Source: Lepturacanthus savala
Taxonomy: Eukaryota; Chordata; Actinopteri; Scombriformes; Trichiuridae
DNA length: 64,000 bases
Direction: 5' to 3'
Assembly: GCA_030544235.1 (NCBI GenBank)
Contig: CM060471.1
Span: 5,722,348 to 5,786,347, forward strand
Shown: in pieces, positions 24,056-35,048 of the stretch
Position numbering within the stretch: the stretch's first letter is position 1
How the letters are laid out: each line of letters opens with the position of its first letter
The notes under the pieces: model-generated
What the model was told of the DNA's origin: nothing
What the model saw: only the letters and a program-made list of their open reading frames with translations
The model's database searches: none
Program-made: the position numbers and the translations under genes

Positions 24056-25719
24056 GTAAGTGTGCTACCAAGGCCAACAAATGCTAACTCTGCCCTCAGG
24101 GAGGCTTCACACATACAGAGAAGAAAACAATCAAAGGAAACTAACAGTACACATAGAGCTGTTTATTTCTCTGCAAGTATCTCTTGACATAAGCACATTA
24201 CAAATGACTCTAGGACAGGAAGTAATTGATACTTGGGATTTAAAGGTCCAATATTGTACATCTTTCCTTGGTTTTATTTGAAGTTATGACAAGATATTTG
24301 TGGTTTAAGAAACAAAAGTCATTTCAGTATAAATTTAGTTTTACATTAAGCAAAGTGGCAGGCCATTTTATGTCTGTCTCATTATTATGAATGAGCCTCC
24401 CCTCTGACTGGCTGAGAGGCTTTGAATGGCTGTGAATGAGGGTTGGGCTGTGACTGTGTAGTTGTGACATCACAACTTCCTAAAAGTCATGAGGGCTGGG
24501 TTTAAAGCTCAGTTTCTGAATACTGGCTATGTGCATTTCTCTGTGGATTCAGCATTTTGAAATATGGAACAGTATTTATAGAACACCAAAATCTTCCTTT
24601 GATATAGAAATATATTAAACCATGAGCACCAACCATAATCTTACTTTCTACAATATAATACCTTTAAAACAATTATTCAACATCTTGGAAAATGTATATA
24701 ATTACTTTCTTACTGAAAGTACGATAAGAAGGTTGTTGTGGCTGTAAAAGTGTCAGAAAATGTCAATAAGGGCTAGAATTACTGTATGTTATAAGTGTGT
24801 AATAATAACAGTGAGTAATAACAGAAGAAAAAAAACAGAATTGGATTTGGCAGGAAATTAGTGAAGAAACAACTTTAAACTGACATAAATATGTCAATAT
24901 GACATTTTTGCTATTATACATCTATCTAACCAAAGAGTGTTTTGGGCCCTTGTGGAACTTTATGAACCAGTTGTTGTTTATCTGCAGAGTCAGACATTAC
25001 ATCTTCACACTACTGTTTTTGCTCTCTGGTGCTTTAGAAGAAAACATCCTAAAAATAATAGAAACAAAACACAACATCAGACAATACAGAACTTTAATCA
25101 TCCCAAAGGAAATTCCTGTGTTGCCCAAAAAACAGCTTTATAAATATAACACCAATGCCTAATAGAATGACAATAAGACTAAGGTAGTACATTTAGAAAC
25201 AACATTATGTGGATATGTGCATCCATCTGATACAACAAGATGTTCGCTGTCCTGGCCTAGAAATAATCTGGCAAACAGCCCCCATCCTTTACTTTTGCAG
25301 AAACACTTTCAGGAAGCCTATTGTCTCACACATGGTGATTGTTCTGACAGATCACACTGATATTCACTGAATTTACAAAACATTATGGACACTACTTACT
25401 ACTTCTCTGAAATAAACTGATAAGGTGACTCCTGATAAAACACATCGTCCATTATTGTTTTTCCAGGATTGAATCAATACCAAACACAAAGGAGGTATAT
25501 GGATATAAAGCATAGAATATAGAGAAGGGATTTCATCTTTCAGATAACTGAGATGTGGTCATTTAGTTGTCATGTGTGTATTGTTTTGTCATTGAGCTGC
25601 ACCTTGCAGGTACTAAACTGGATCTAAATTACCCTGACAGCACTGCTGCAGGCTCTTATAATGCAGGTCAGTAGGGCTGCAATTATTCTCCCACTGATCC
25701 TCTACTCTCTCCTCTACAG

Positions 25720-25876
25720 ATCATGGCCGTCCCCTCTGTGATGGTGATGCCCCTGCTGATAGTCGTGGCAGCAGGGGTGTACTATATCTACAATGAGGTC
25801 ATGCAGTTCATGGCCAAGTCCTTAGTGCGAAACAAAGTGGTGGTGATCACTGACGCCGTGTCGGGAGTCGGATCTG
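25720..25876 (+). CDS. dhrs7c: dhrs7c coding exon 1
   Basis: The exon opens after acceptor ctctacag with three untranslated bases and then ATG at 25723. It encodes the hydrophobic anchor PLLIVVAAGVYYIYNEV and the cofactor-binding strand NKVVVITDAVSGVGS. The donor is CTG|gtaaat; phase 1. Confidence 0.92.
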
Positions 25877-28800
25877 GTAAATGATCCTATTTCTTTTTCT
25901 TTTTTTTGCTTGGTTTTCAGTTTAACCTTCATTGCTATGGAGGATTTGTTTTCACCTTTATTCATTCATTTCAATATGTCTGTCTGTCAGCAGGATATCT
26001 GAAAAGCAGAGTGCATGAAATTTAACAGACGTGTAAGCCTTGGAGGATAAGGAACATTTGATTCATGTGGTGATCCAGATATGGAATTTGTGCCATTGGA
26101 TGATGTAGCCATGACTAAAACTAATGGCGACAGATGCAGAAGTCTAAAAGGATGTTGCTTTGCAGGGCATGTTTTAAGGAATAGTTCAACCTCTGGGTGT
26201 TCTCACCTTCTTGCATGGAGTTTGATAAGATCATATTTGTTAATTAAAGGTACAATATGTAAGAATTAGTGGCATTTAGCAACATTTAGTTAAACAGACC
26301 TGGCAAAAATGAAATAAAAAAGTATGTTTTAAATTATTATAATTTAATCAAATTAAGAATTGCTGTTGTTTTATTACATGTTGAGCAGGTCTCTTTCTGT
26401 CATACAGTAGGAAAGAAGGACAAATAAAATGTCTCTAGGGACAGTTTTTTTTGTAGCCACTGTAGGCTCTCTGTCACATTCTTCAGGTACTCAGTTGCCA
26501 CTAGATGCCACCAAAAAAGTACATACTGTACCTTTAATAAGTTAGATTAAGAGGGGCATTTAAAGGCTAGGTGTTTTCTAAACGAAGCTAGTTGACAAAA
26601 CTAATCTAAGCCTGTTTGCTTCTAGGTTTATATTCAGCAAATGCAGATAAACATTTATGATTTCACAGGGAATTATGTGCCTGGTACATTAACCTTTGGT
26701 CAAGCCAAACTTTAAATTTCCCCTGATTTAAATCTGTGCTAGGCTAAAGCTAACAGTTGTAGAGTCCTCATCAACAAAAAGCATATATTGGTAACTTTAA
26801 GCAACAAAGTATAAAATTGTTTCCAAAACTGTAAAATTATTTCTTAAAATTAAGTGACAAAGTTGTGCTCCATGTTTTCTCCTCTGTGTTGTTTGGTCTG
26901 TTCAGAGTGTGCCCATCTCTTCCATAAGGGCGGTGCCAGGCTCATTCTGTGTGGGACTAGCTGGGATCAACTGGAGTCTCTCTATGACTCTTTGACTAAT
27001 GAAACTGACCCTGGAGAGGTGAGGAAAATAAATCAATCATATTGGCGCATGCAGGCATTGGTTTTCATTCCATACTTAATCATGCCAAACTTTGAGTCAA
27101 CCCTTCCAAAGTAAAACCATAACTTGTATTCGTGGCTCTGAGTCATCTTTCTGGCAAAGAACCCAGCTGAGAAACAGATTGTTCACTATGGCTGCTGCAG
27201 TAAACACTAGTATCTCATATCTATTAATATTCACTGGAAACTTTGGTTGTACTTTGGTTGTACAGTTCTCAATGAACGATATCAGAAAAAATCCCACAAA
27301 TAGCCGTAAGGAATCAACTGTGGCACTGACATGATACATTTTTTTGTTTAGTTTTTTTTTTTTTTTTTAATTAAAGCAGATTGTGTCCTTGTTTTTATCA
27401 TAATCCTCTGCTCTGTCACCACATCCCAGGTCACCACTTCCTCTCCTGGTCAACACAATAGCAGGATTTCCTGTCTGACAGTGCACCGTCCTCTGTGTAT
27501 CTTCTACACAGGCCACAGCAGATGTGTCTGATAACAAACAAAATGTGTCTGATGTTAAAACATCTGCCCACTTTCTGTGTTCTGTGTTATGATTACATGT
27601 TTTTTTTTTTAACTGTTATTGCTCCATATCAAATTATTTCTGATTTTGTCATTATAATATATCACATCTTGTGATATAAAAAAATTACAATACCAAAGTA
27701 TCACATTATTGTTATTGGAAGCATTTTATGCTTTTATTAGAAAGTCAACAGTAGAAAGAAGACAGGAAATGAGGACAGAGAGATATGGAGGAATGCAACA
27801 AAGGTTCCCTGCCAGACATGAATGTGGAATGCTGTGGTTCATGGTCAGAGCCATAAAAAGACACTTTTATAATAATTTAACATGATGGTAGGTTGTTAAA
27901 CAGGAAACTTTACTGTTATAACAAGAAAACCTTGAGTGTCTATGAGTTGATGTAATGTGCATTGGCTAGACAAATTTAAAACGATTCATTTCTATGGATC
28001 AATAGTTTTTTATCCTTAGCATGAGATATTGAAAAGGTATCATTAATGTCATGATTTGAAAAGTGAAAAAAGTGACCGAACATAAATTATGTTGATAATA
28101 TGGACACTGGGTGATCGTGATTATGTGCATTCCCATGATGCATAGTGTAAATATAGTTTTTAATGTGGACAAATGCATATTAAAGGTACCTTACCTGGAA
28201 ACAACACTGTAATAATAAGAAACTACTCTCAATGTCAAACTGAGCAAATATTTTTTATCATGCTGGCAGCTGCCATCAGATTGATGCTTGATGATCTGTA
28301 GATGTTGTTCACATCTGGTAAAGTAATACAATTCTTTGTCTCCCGAGACATTTGCTCCAAAACTGGTGATCCTGGACTTTAATGACATGGACAGCATGGA
28401 GGAGGTGGTGTCTGAGGTGTTGGACTGTTACGGGTGTGTGGACGTGTTGATCTGTAACAGCAGTGTGAAGGTGAAGGCCCCGGTGCAGAGTGTCTCCCTG
28501 GAACTGGACAGAAACATCATGGACGTTAACTACTTCGGCCCCAGCACTTTGGTCAAAGGTGGGACGGACATTCCTGAGAAAACTAAACACCAACTAGGCT
28601 CTTTATTGACGTTTCTATATTAATTACTAACATGTCTAATTAAAACGGCAGGTGTTCTTCCGACAATGATCTCAAGAAGATCGGGGCACATCATACTGGT
28701 CAACAGCATCCAGGGCAGGCTGGCTATCCCCTTCAGAAGCTCGTGTGAGTTGTCATAATAGAAGGTTCCTCACATGAGTAGCATTTAACCACTTAAGCCC

Positions 28801-31800
28801 CATACCTAGTTTTCAGTTTTCCTGCTTTAAATGATAATAAATATGGAATATCTCTATAACCACAGGTAATGTACTTAAACCTGGTATTGAAAGAAATCTG
28901 CAACATGTGAGGTGACTACAGAAGTGTCAGACTCAATTTATGTTGCTACAGAGCAAATATAGTTAGAATATTGCAAGATCAAACATTGTGTTTTACTACA
29001 GATAGAAATACTTCATTTAAAACTTAAAACAAGACCAAACTGACCCAACTCAGGAAAACAAACTTGAAATAGTCTAAATTATCTGTAGTGCAAAGTTCAA
29101 TGATTAATAAGAAGATTCAAAGATCAATTATTTGTCAAAAAAATCGTAAAAATCCCACTGAGGATCATTACTGAACATGAAGAATATATTCTGTAAAATG
29201 TTTAAAAAGGAGATTATAAAGAACCCAACTAAATAATCACATAAAAAGCTCAAATCTAAATTAAATATCAAAATAGTGGTTAGTAGCCCTACTACTGATA
29301 TTATATTATACTATTTTTTGTATTGATGATATGGATATTGACATAACATTGTGTTTTACTACAGATACACATATTTCATTTAGTGTTGTAGCTGAGGTTT
29401 TCTCATGCAATATATGCATAAAAACTCAATGCTGCCCCAGTATCAGAGGGTTTTGGGATTTTTACAGGTTAAGCAGCAACACAACATTCTGCAGAAACAC
29501 TGCATAACAGTTTTATCTTGTGCTACGATGAAGATGTTATTTGAAAATGCCTCGAACAATTTAACAGATTGTCATGAGATTTGGCACCCACACGCAGGTC
29601 ACCCTCAGGATGAATATACAGTAACTATAGTGATTACTTAAAGGTACAGTGTATATTTACTAGAGGCACCTAGCGGTGAGGTTGGAGACTGCAACCATGG
29701 AATTCCATGTAGCATGTACCAAATCTACAGTTGCATGTGAAAACATGGAAATCTATCGCTAGAGGCGTTGTTTCAATTGTTCCTTCTGTGTTATTGTCAG
29801 TCTGGGTCTACCTAGCCTTTATTGCATACAAATTCACTTTGCTGTGAAATTCAGTGTGGACACCGAGGACAGAATTTTCCACTCATCTAGGGAGCCAATC
29901 ACAGAACAGGCTGCAGCAAGATGATGACCAAACACAGAAGCAACATTTGTTTATTACTGTGGATCTAACATGGCGACATATGATAATTTATATTTCGGTG
30001 CAGTATTAGAAAGTGTTATAAGTCATTTAGACCACAAGTTTATTTGGAAAAATTAGCAACTTTTAGCGCTAAATTACTTCATTGTCATTGTTGGACCGAA
30101 CCTCCAGTATGAATAAATGAACAGATGGTTCCTAGGCAGAATATCAAGGTATATTGATATTCAGTCTGGTGTTAGACATGCTAGGTATTGTAGAAACAAG
30201 ATGCAACATGTGAAGCTTAGTGGAGGAAGACCTTCTCCCTATGTAGAAATCAATGACTCGGTCTAAGGTTATAAAAACAAAACAATTCCTATTTTATTTG
30301 TATTACACACTAATTAAACCATATTTATGAATATTGTATTCCATTTGTGTTTCTATTCCTCTAGATGCTGCTAAATGCCACTAAATCTTAAACACTGTAC
30401 CTTTAAATGTAATTTTTCAAAGCTGTGACTACCCATTCAATTACATCCAAGTGTAATGTAAGTGAATAAAACCTGTTTTGTTTTGTGGTATGGGTGAGCC
30501 GAGTCTTTATGGCGTGTTGGATGTGAACATTGTGCTAACTGTTCCCTCCAGCACATGAAATACCAACCCTGAGGTTTCACACTCTTCTGGCAGTGTGGTG
30601 TGACAGAAGGAAACATTTCACTGTGACAACACAGAAAACAATTAGACAAAGTATTTTCTCTGCAATGTGTGGAATGAGACGTTCCTTCACGGCCAAGTCA
30701 TACACCTCTTTTGTGAATCTGTGTGTGTTTGTCTGCACCTGTTAGACGCGGCGTCTAAACATGCGGCCCAGGCCTTCTTCGACTGCCTGCGGGCTGAAGT
30801 GGAGGAGTATGGGTTGGTTGTCAGCACCATCAGTCACACCTTCATCAACGCCTCCACCCCACCACCCCCTGAACAGCCAGAGCCTGAGGAGAACAAGCTG
30901 GTTGCATGTGAGTAGCAGCAGTTACTGAACAGATATGATGAAATCATCATGCACTCATATTAGTCAGAGGGACCAAATCACTGCTTCCACTACAATACAG
31001 TAATTACATCAGCTCATAATACTTGTGTACTTTTACTGCGATACGTATCTTTTCCATAAGTACATAAAGCTTATAGTACTCAAGGACTTTTACTACAGTG
31101 TTTTAACTACATTAAGTTCATGATAACTATATACTTTTACTGCAATACTTTAACTACTTTAAGCTTATAGTACTCATTTATCTTTACTCTAACTACATCA
31201 AGCTTATAGTACTCAAGTACCTTTACTATAATACTTTAACTACATCAAGCTCATAATAACTGTGTACTTTTACTGCAATACTTGAACTACATCACACTCA
31301 TAATACTCATGTACCTTTACTGCAATACTTTACCTACATCAAACTTATAGTATTCATATATCTTTACTGCAATACTTTAACTACCTCAAGCTTACAGTAT
31401 AGTACGCATTTATCTTTACTCTACTACATCAAGCTTATAGTACTCAAGTACCTTAACTGTAATACTACATTAAGCTCATAATAACTGTGTACTTTTACTG
31501 CAATACTTTAAGTAAATCATGCTCATAATGCTCATGTACCTTTACTGCAATACTTACATCAAGACGTACATCAGACTTATAGTACTCATATATCTTTACT
31601 GTAATACATTAATTATATTAAGCTCAATATAACTGTGTACTTTACTGCAACACTTTAGGTACATTCAGTTCATATGTACTTAAACTACTAAAGTAGGATT
31701 TTTTATCTCGTAATAGAGTATTTTTGATTGCTGTATTGGTACTTTTAAATGATAATGAGAATACTTTGTCCACTGCTGGTTTCTGAGCTGATGGGTTGTT

Positions 31801-32115
31801 TGCATTCTGTAACACAGCAAATATGGAACATGACTATTGTCACATGTTTGGAATGTCCCTTTTTCTTGCAATAAGATTTGCGGTGACAAATCGATTTGTT
31901 GCTCCACAGTTATCAAGAAGCAATTGACCCATGGCGTGCGCCAGTCCGTCCTGGCCAATGAAATCATGCAAACAGTGAACAGGAAGAAGAAGGAGGTGGT
32001 GCTGGCCCACCCCATCCCCAGGGTGGCCCTCTGCCTCCGCTGCCTCTTCCCCCCCTTCCTCTTCGCTGTGCTGGCTGCTGGAGTTAAGGACTCAGTCTTG
32101 GTTGAACAGATGTAG
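25723..32115 (+). CDS. dhrs7c: Dehydrogenase/reductase SDR family member 7C, complete
   Basis: DHRS7C (SRP-35) is a membrane-anchored short-chain dehydrogenase of the muscle sarcoplasmic reticulum, linked to retinol oxidation. Six coding segments, 25723-25876, 26906-27018, 28348-28558, 28652-28744, 30746-30907 and 31910-32115, join in phase into 312 codons, the length I recall for the human protein. An N-terminal hydrophobic anchor (about residues 5-22) is followed by the cofactor motif TDAVSGVG (43-50), where classical SDRs have TGxxxGxG. Ser178, Tyr191 and Lys195 (YAASK) form the SDR catalytic set with usual spacing; NNAG is replaced by NSS at 126-128. The C-terminus AAGVKDSVLVEQM matches the family. 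Fish have a and b paralogues; which this is remains unsettled, with b slightly favoured from memory. Confidence 0.94.
25877..26905 (+). other. dhrs7c: dhrs7c intron after coding exon 1
   Basis: One kilobase, AT-rich. It contains a foldback MITE at 26244-26537. No other feature was seen. Confidence 0.85.
26244..26537. mobile_element. MITE copy A, TTAAAGGTACARTRTGTAA family
   Basis: Left end ttaaaggtacaatatgtaag and right end catactgtacctttaa are inverted repeats. Just inside them lie paired words ttagtggcatttagc and gccactagatgccac. The family recurs four more times in the window. It is a non-autonomous element frequent in percomorph genomes. Confidence 0.75.
26906..27018 (+). CDS. dhrs7c: dhrs7c coding exon 2
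   Basis: After acceptor ctgttcag, two bases complete Glu and the exon reads CAHLFHKGGARLILCGTSWD and on to NETDPGE. GGARLILCG is the second strand of the Rossmann fold. The donor is GAG|gtgagg; phase 0. Confidence 0.92.
27019..28347 (+). other. dhrs7c: dhrs7c intron after coding exon 2
   Basis: AT-rich sequence with a T-run near 27352-27370 and another near 27600. No exon or complete repeat was identified. Confidence 0.8.
28348..28558 (+). CDS. dhrs7c: dhrs7c coding exon 3 (GAG acceptor)
   Basis: Seventy codons plus one base begin TFAPKLVILDFNDMD and include DCYGCVDVLICNSSVKVKAP and IMDVNYFGPSTL, all typical of DHRS7C. The acceptor is tctcccgag, with G at -3, which is rare. The next AG upstream would place an in-frame TAA, so this junction is the only workable one. 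The donor is AAAG|gtggga. Confidence 0.9.
28652..28744 (+). CDS. dhrs7c: dhrs7c coding exon 4 (catalytic Ser)
   Basis: The exon reads VLPTMISRRSGHIILVNSIQ and then GRLAIPFRSS, with the catalytic Ser in VNSIQG. It lies between acceptor cggcag and donor gtgagt. The final base begins the catalytic Tyr codon, completed in exon 5. Confidence 0.9.
28745..30745 (+). other. dhrs7c: dhrs7c intron after coding exon 4
   Basis: Two kilobases. Its second half is mostly the MITE copy at 29638-30406. The remainder is AT-rich and unremarkable. Confidence 0.8.
29638..30406. mobile_element. MITE copy B, TTAAAGGTACAGTGT family, 769 bp
   Basis: The left end ttaaaggtacagtgtatatt and the right end aaacactgtacctttaa are inverted repeats. 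The paired words tagaggcacctagcggtgag and gctgctaaatgccactaaat lie inside. It is longer than copy A. Confidence 0.72.
30746..30907 (+). CDS. dhrs7c: dhrs7c coding exon 5 (catalytic Tyr-Lys)
   Basis: The exon completes the catalytic Tyr and encodes AASKHAAQAFFDCLRAEVEE, YGLVVSTISHTFINAS and a Pro/Glu-rich linker TPPPPEQPEPEENK that differs from mammals. The acceptor is cctgttag and the donor gtgagt. Confidence 0.92.
31015..31680 (+). repeat. Minisatellite, about 50-bp unit with higher-order period
   Basis: About twelve diverged units of roughly 45-55 bp, with a core like tttactgcaatactttaact plus acatcaagctcataatactc, fill dhrs7c intron 5. Units of two types alternate (gtgtacttttactg and gtacctttactg). 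A pair of units at about 31250 recurs closely at about 31478, giving a higher-order period near 228 bp. The flanks (30975 and 31770) resemble ends of a teleost CAGTGGTGGA-type element, so the array may be internal to it. Confidence 0.85.
31910..32115 (+). CDS. dhrs7c: dhrs7c coding exon 6 (stop)
   Basis: After acceptor ctccacag, the exon reads IKKQLTHGV, NRKKKEVVLAHPIPRVAL and AAGVKDSVLVEQM, then TAG at 32113-32115. A purine-rich tract (GAA/GAGA) follows the stop directly. Confidence 0.92.
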
Positions 32116-32749
32116 AAGAAGAAGAAGAAGAAAGAGAGAGAAACGGAGAGAGGGAGAGAGAGATGCAAAACAAAGCATGGATTGTTTGGAAATGTGTTGA
32201 TATTTCAAGGAATGTGTTTGATGTAAAGGTGGATTACCAACAGGGCAAAGTGGGTAAAGAACTGCCTTATGACCCCAGACGCTCAGGGGGCTCAAAGACT
32301 TCAGGGTCAGCATGTAGCGGTTAGTTAGTTAGCGATCATTTTTAAACATAAATTTAAAAGTATAGATAGACTCCAGACATGTATTAAAAAGTGAGTGTTT
32401 AACATTGTTTTGAAGATAAGAAGGTTTCTGTGTTATATAAAGAATGTCCCAAGATGAGGAATGCACACAGTCAGTGTACACAGTCTGTATTCAGAAACAG
32501 CCTTAAACTGAGCCAGAAGCTTGAAAGAGGAGATGTAAAACTATATTGAGATGATTTTTGGTTCTTAAAATCATAAATAATTCTTGTTAGAGATATCAAA
32601 ACTTCAATTAAAACACTAGAAAACTGTAAAAAAAAAACATGTAAAAATATTTTGCTTGGTATAATCTGTGCCTTTATTTTTATTTATTTATTTATTTATT
32701 TTTTATTAAAAATAAATTAAATTAGGTAATTAGATAAATACTATCATAA

Positions 32750-33019
32750 ATAGGATGGTATCAGGTAAAATGGGTTTAGTTAGATTTATCATGCCAGGCT
32801 ACTTACCATGCACTCTCTAGTTCAGACTAGATTTAAAGTATTGTCTTACCCACCATAGAAACTATAAACTAATCAAATCGCCTGTTTATTGTCAAGAACA
32901 TTTATGTCAACAGATTCTTTGTATTTATTGGCTCTCATTTCCAGAGGGACTGGGACCCCTAAACCTTAAATGGCCCATTTTACCTGATGGCCCATTTTAC
33001 CTGATATTACCCTATTATA
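32750..33019. mobile_element. MITE copy B, GGGTGATATCAGGTAAAAT family
   Basis: Ends aggatggtatcaggtaaaat and ttttacctgatattaccctat are inverted repeats. The interior (catgccaggctacttaccat, caccatagaaactataaact) is the reverse complement of the matching part of the copy at 5071-5443. The right end carries two tandem cccattttacctgat words. Confidence 0.75.
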
Positions 33020-33329
33020 AATATGCAAATATTATTCATTTCAAAGGTTTAGTTTCAAAAGTTTTCAAAACATGCTTGCTCTTACGCATTTACCTCAGAT
33101 TGTAGGACAGAGAAACTTTCTACAGATGAATGCAAAATAACATCTTTCTGCACAGTGAAGCTCAAATATGCAGGAGAAATGACAATAACAAACGTGTTTC
33201 AGTGGGGATGCACTTCAAAACTGTCAAAAATGGGCAATGATTGTTTACTTATTACTATTAAACACATTTCACACTGTTACTATTGTGCTTCCATCATGTA
33301 TATTACCATAAAGCCAAATGTGTGATATT

Positions 33330-33456
33330 CCACGATTGGCTGGCGACCATCTGGGGTGTATCCCTGCCTCTCGCCTGTAATGTGCTGGGATTGTCTCCAG
33401 CAGACCCCTGTGACCCTAATGAGGATAAGCAGGTATAAAAGATGAATGAATGAAAG
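33330..33456 (+). mobile_element. LINE/SINE-type 3' tail fragment
   Basis: The order gattggctggcgaccatctg, gtgtatccctgcctctcgcc, cagacccctgtgaccctaat, gaggataagcaggtataaaa and a gatgaatgaatgaa tail is the typical 3' end of an abundant teleost retroelement. Only this end is present, as with 5'-truncated insertions. The exact family is not certain. Confidence 0.6.
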
Positions 33457-34696
33457 TGTGATATACAAATTACCATAAATAAAGGTGTTATTAGTCACTA
33501 GCACAAACAGTGCACATAGGATAAAAGAAGGGTTCTCAGCAGCTACAGAACATTAAAGTGGTAATGCATTTCAAATTGTAATCAAATAAATTTAAATTAA
33601 AATTAAAACTGATATGACTTTGCTCATTGGTTGATCTAAAATATTTGACTCTCCTGCTTTACTGTCTAACAAATACAGAATCAAGATGGAAACTGTAAGC
33701 ATACTTATGGAGAAACTTGAAATACAAGAGAAGAATATGACCTGATTATGAGCAATTCATTACAATATAAACAACAACAAACAAAAAACAACATATCTGC
33801 ATTTGTTCATTATTCATTTGATCCAGTCTAGAAAAGAAAGGTGTACTTCTTACACTACATAACAGGTAATCATCCTATAAATGTAATATGTCAAATGGTT
33901 AAATTATTTGTATTTATTTTATTGTGCTACTTGTACCTTTACCTGTTCCACCTCTAATAAAATGTACAAATTGCAGAGAACAAAATGATTATTATTTTTT
34001 TTACCGACCTTGTTTAAAGCTGTGTAGTGATTTGGTTTGTGAAAGTCTTTCTCAGTGTGTCCTCCAGGGGGCAGCAGCTTGTAGTTGTTCATGATGCTGT
34101 GTGGCTTTCGCTGCTGAGATCAACCTCCTGCTTCATCACACTGTTTATTCGGGGTCAAGTGTCCCATCGTTACTCTGTCCAGATATTAATTATCTCTATT
34201 TTGTTGACTATAAACAACAAACGAATGAATAGACAACAAATGATCAACTCTGACCCATTTTTCTGAACCCTTGTGATAATATTTTTTGTTTCATAACTGA
34301 ACTTTTCCTTCAGTGTTGCAATAACTGCTTGTGCATTGGCAGACAAAAAAAAAAAGAAAAAAAAAGAATCTTTGGAATTTGCTCTTGAATAAAGTGTTTC
34401 ACTAACAACAGATTCTGTGTGTTCACTGTCTGCCAGAGGCCTCACGCAAGCTGTGACGTTTACACAGAAACACAGTCCAATTACATGTCACTCATAGATT
34501 TATTGCACTCATCACTTCAGGAGCTGCAGCCGGTGGGATCGATGCTCATCCATGTGTGTTTTCACTCTGTTTGGTGATTACAGGATGTTTAAAACAACAC
34601 GTTTTTCAGCACAGATTCAGATGAGACAGGAAAAAGAAACTATCAAAAGAAGTATGATGGAAATAAGGAATTCATTCAGAGAGGCTGGCCCAAGCA

Positions 34697-35048
34697 TTGT
34701 GTGTGTGTATATGGGCGCATGAGTGTATGCATGTGTATGTCTAAGTGTGTGTGTGTCTATGTGTGTGCATGTGTATGTGTGTGTTTGTGCATGTTTGTGT
34801 GCACATGTGTGTTTGTGCATATATATATATATATATATATATGCGTGTGTATGTGTGTGTGTGCGTATATGTGTGTGTATATGTGTGTGTATGTGAGTGT
34901 ATGTGTGTGTGTTTTCATGTGCCTTTGCAACTGTGTGTGTGTGTGCGCGTGTGTGTTGTGTGTGTGTTTGTGTGTGTGCTTCGGCCATGTGCCTGTCCAT
35001 GTATTTGTGCATGTGAAAGTGCATGTGTGTGCGTGTGTGTGTGTGGGC
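34697..35048. repeat. TG-rich microsatellite with (TA)n core
   Basis: About 350 bp of (TG)n broken by CA, TA and CG dinucleotides, with an (AT)n core near 34818-34842. It ends in a G-run at 35047-35055. Open reading frames across it on both strands are Cys/Val or His/Thr runs produced by the repeat. Confidence 0.97.

Larger units (their letters stand above)
32116..34696 (+). other. dhrs7c 3' UTR and following spacer
   Basis: Polyadenylation candidates are ATTAAA at 32607-32612 and AATAAA at 32711-32716 and 33478-33483; none can be chosen. The spacer holds a MITE (32750-33019) and a LINE-like tail (33330-33456). An AATAAA at 34388-34393 follows a non-repetitive stretch from 34020 that could be transcribed, but no ORF supports a gene. 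Confidence 0.5.

Noticed and set aside
34020..34393. Possible 3' end of an unknown transcript before an AATAAA
   Set aside because: One hexamer in AT-rich DNA without an exon or ORF is weak evidence.
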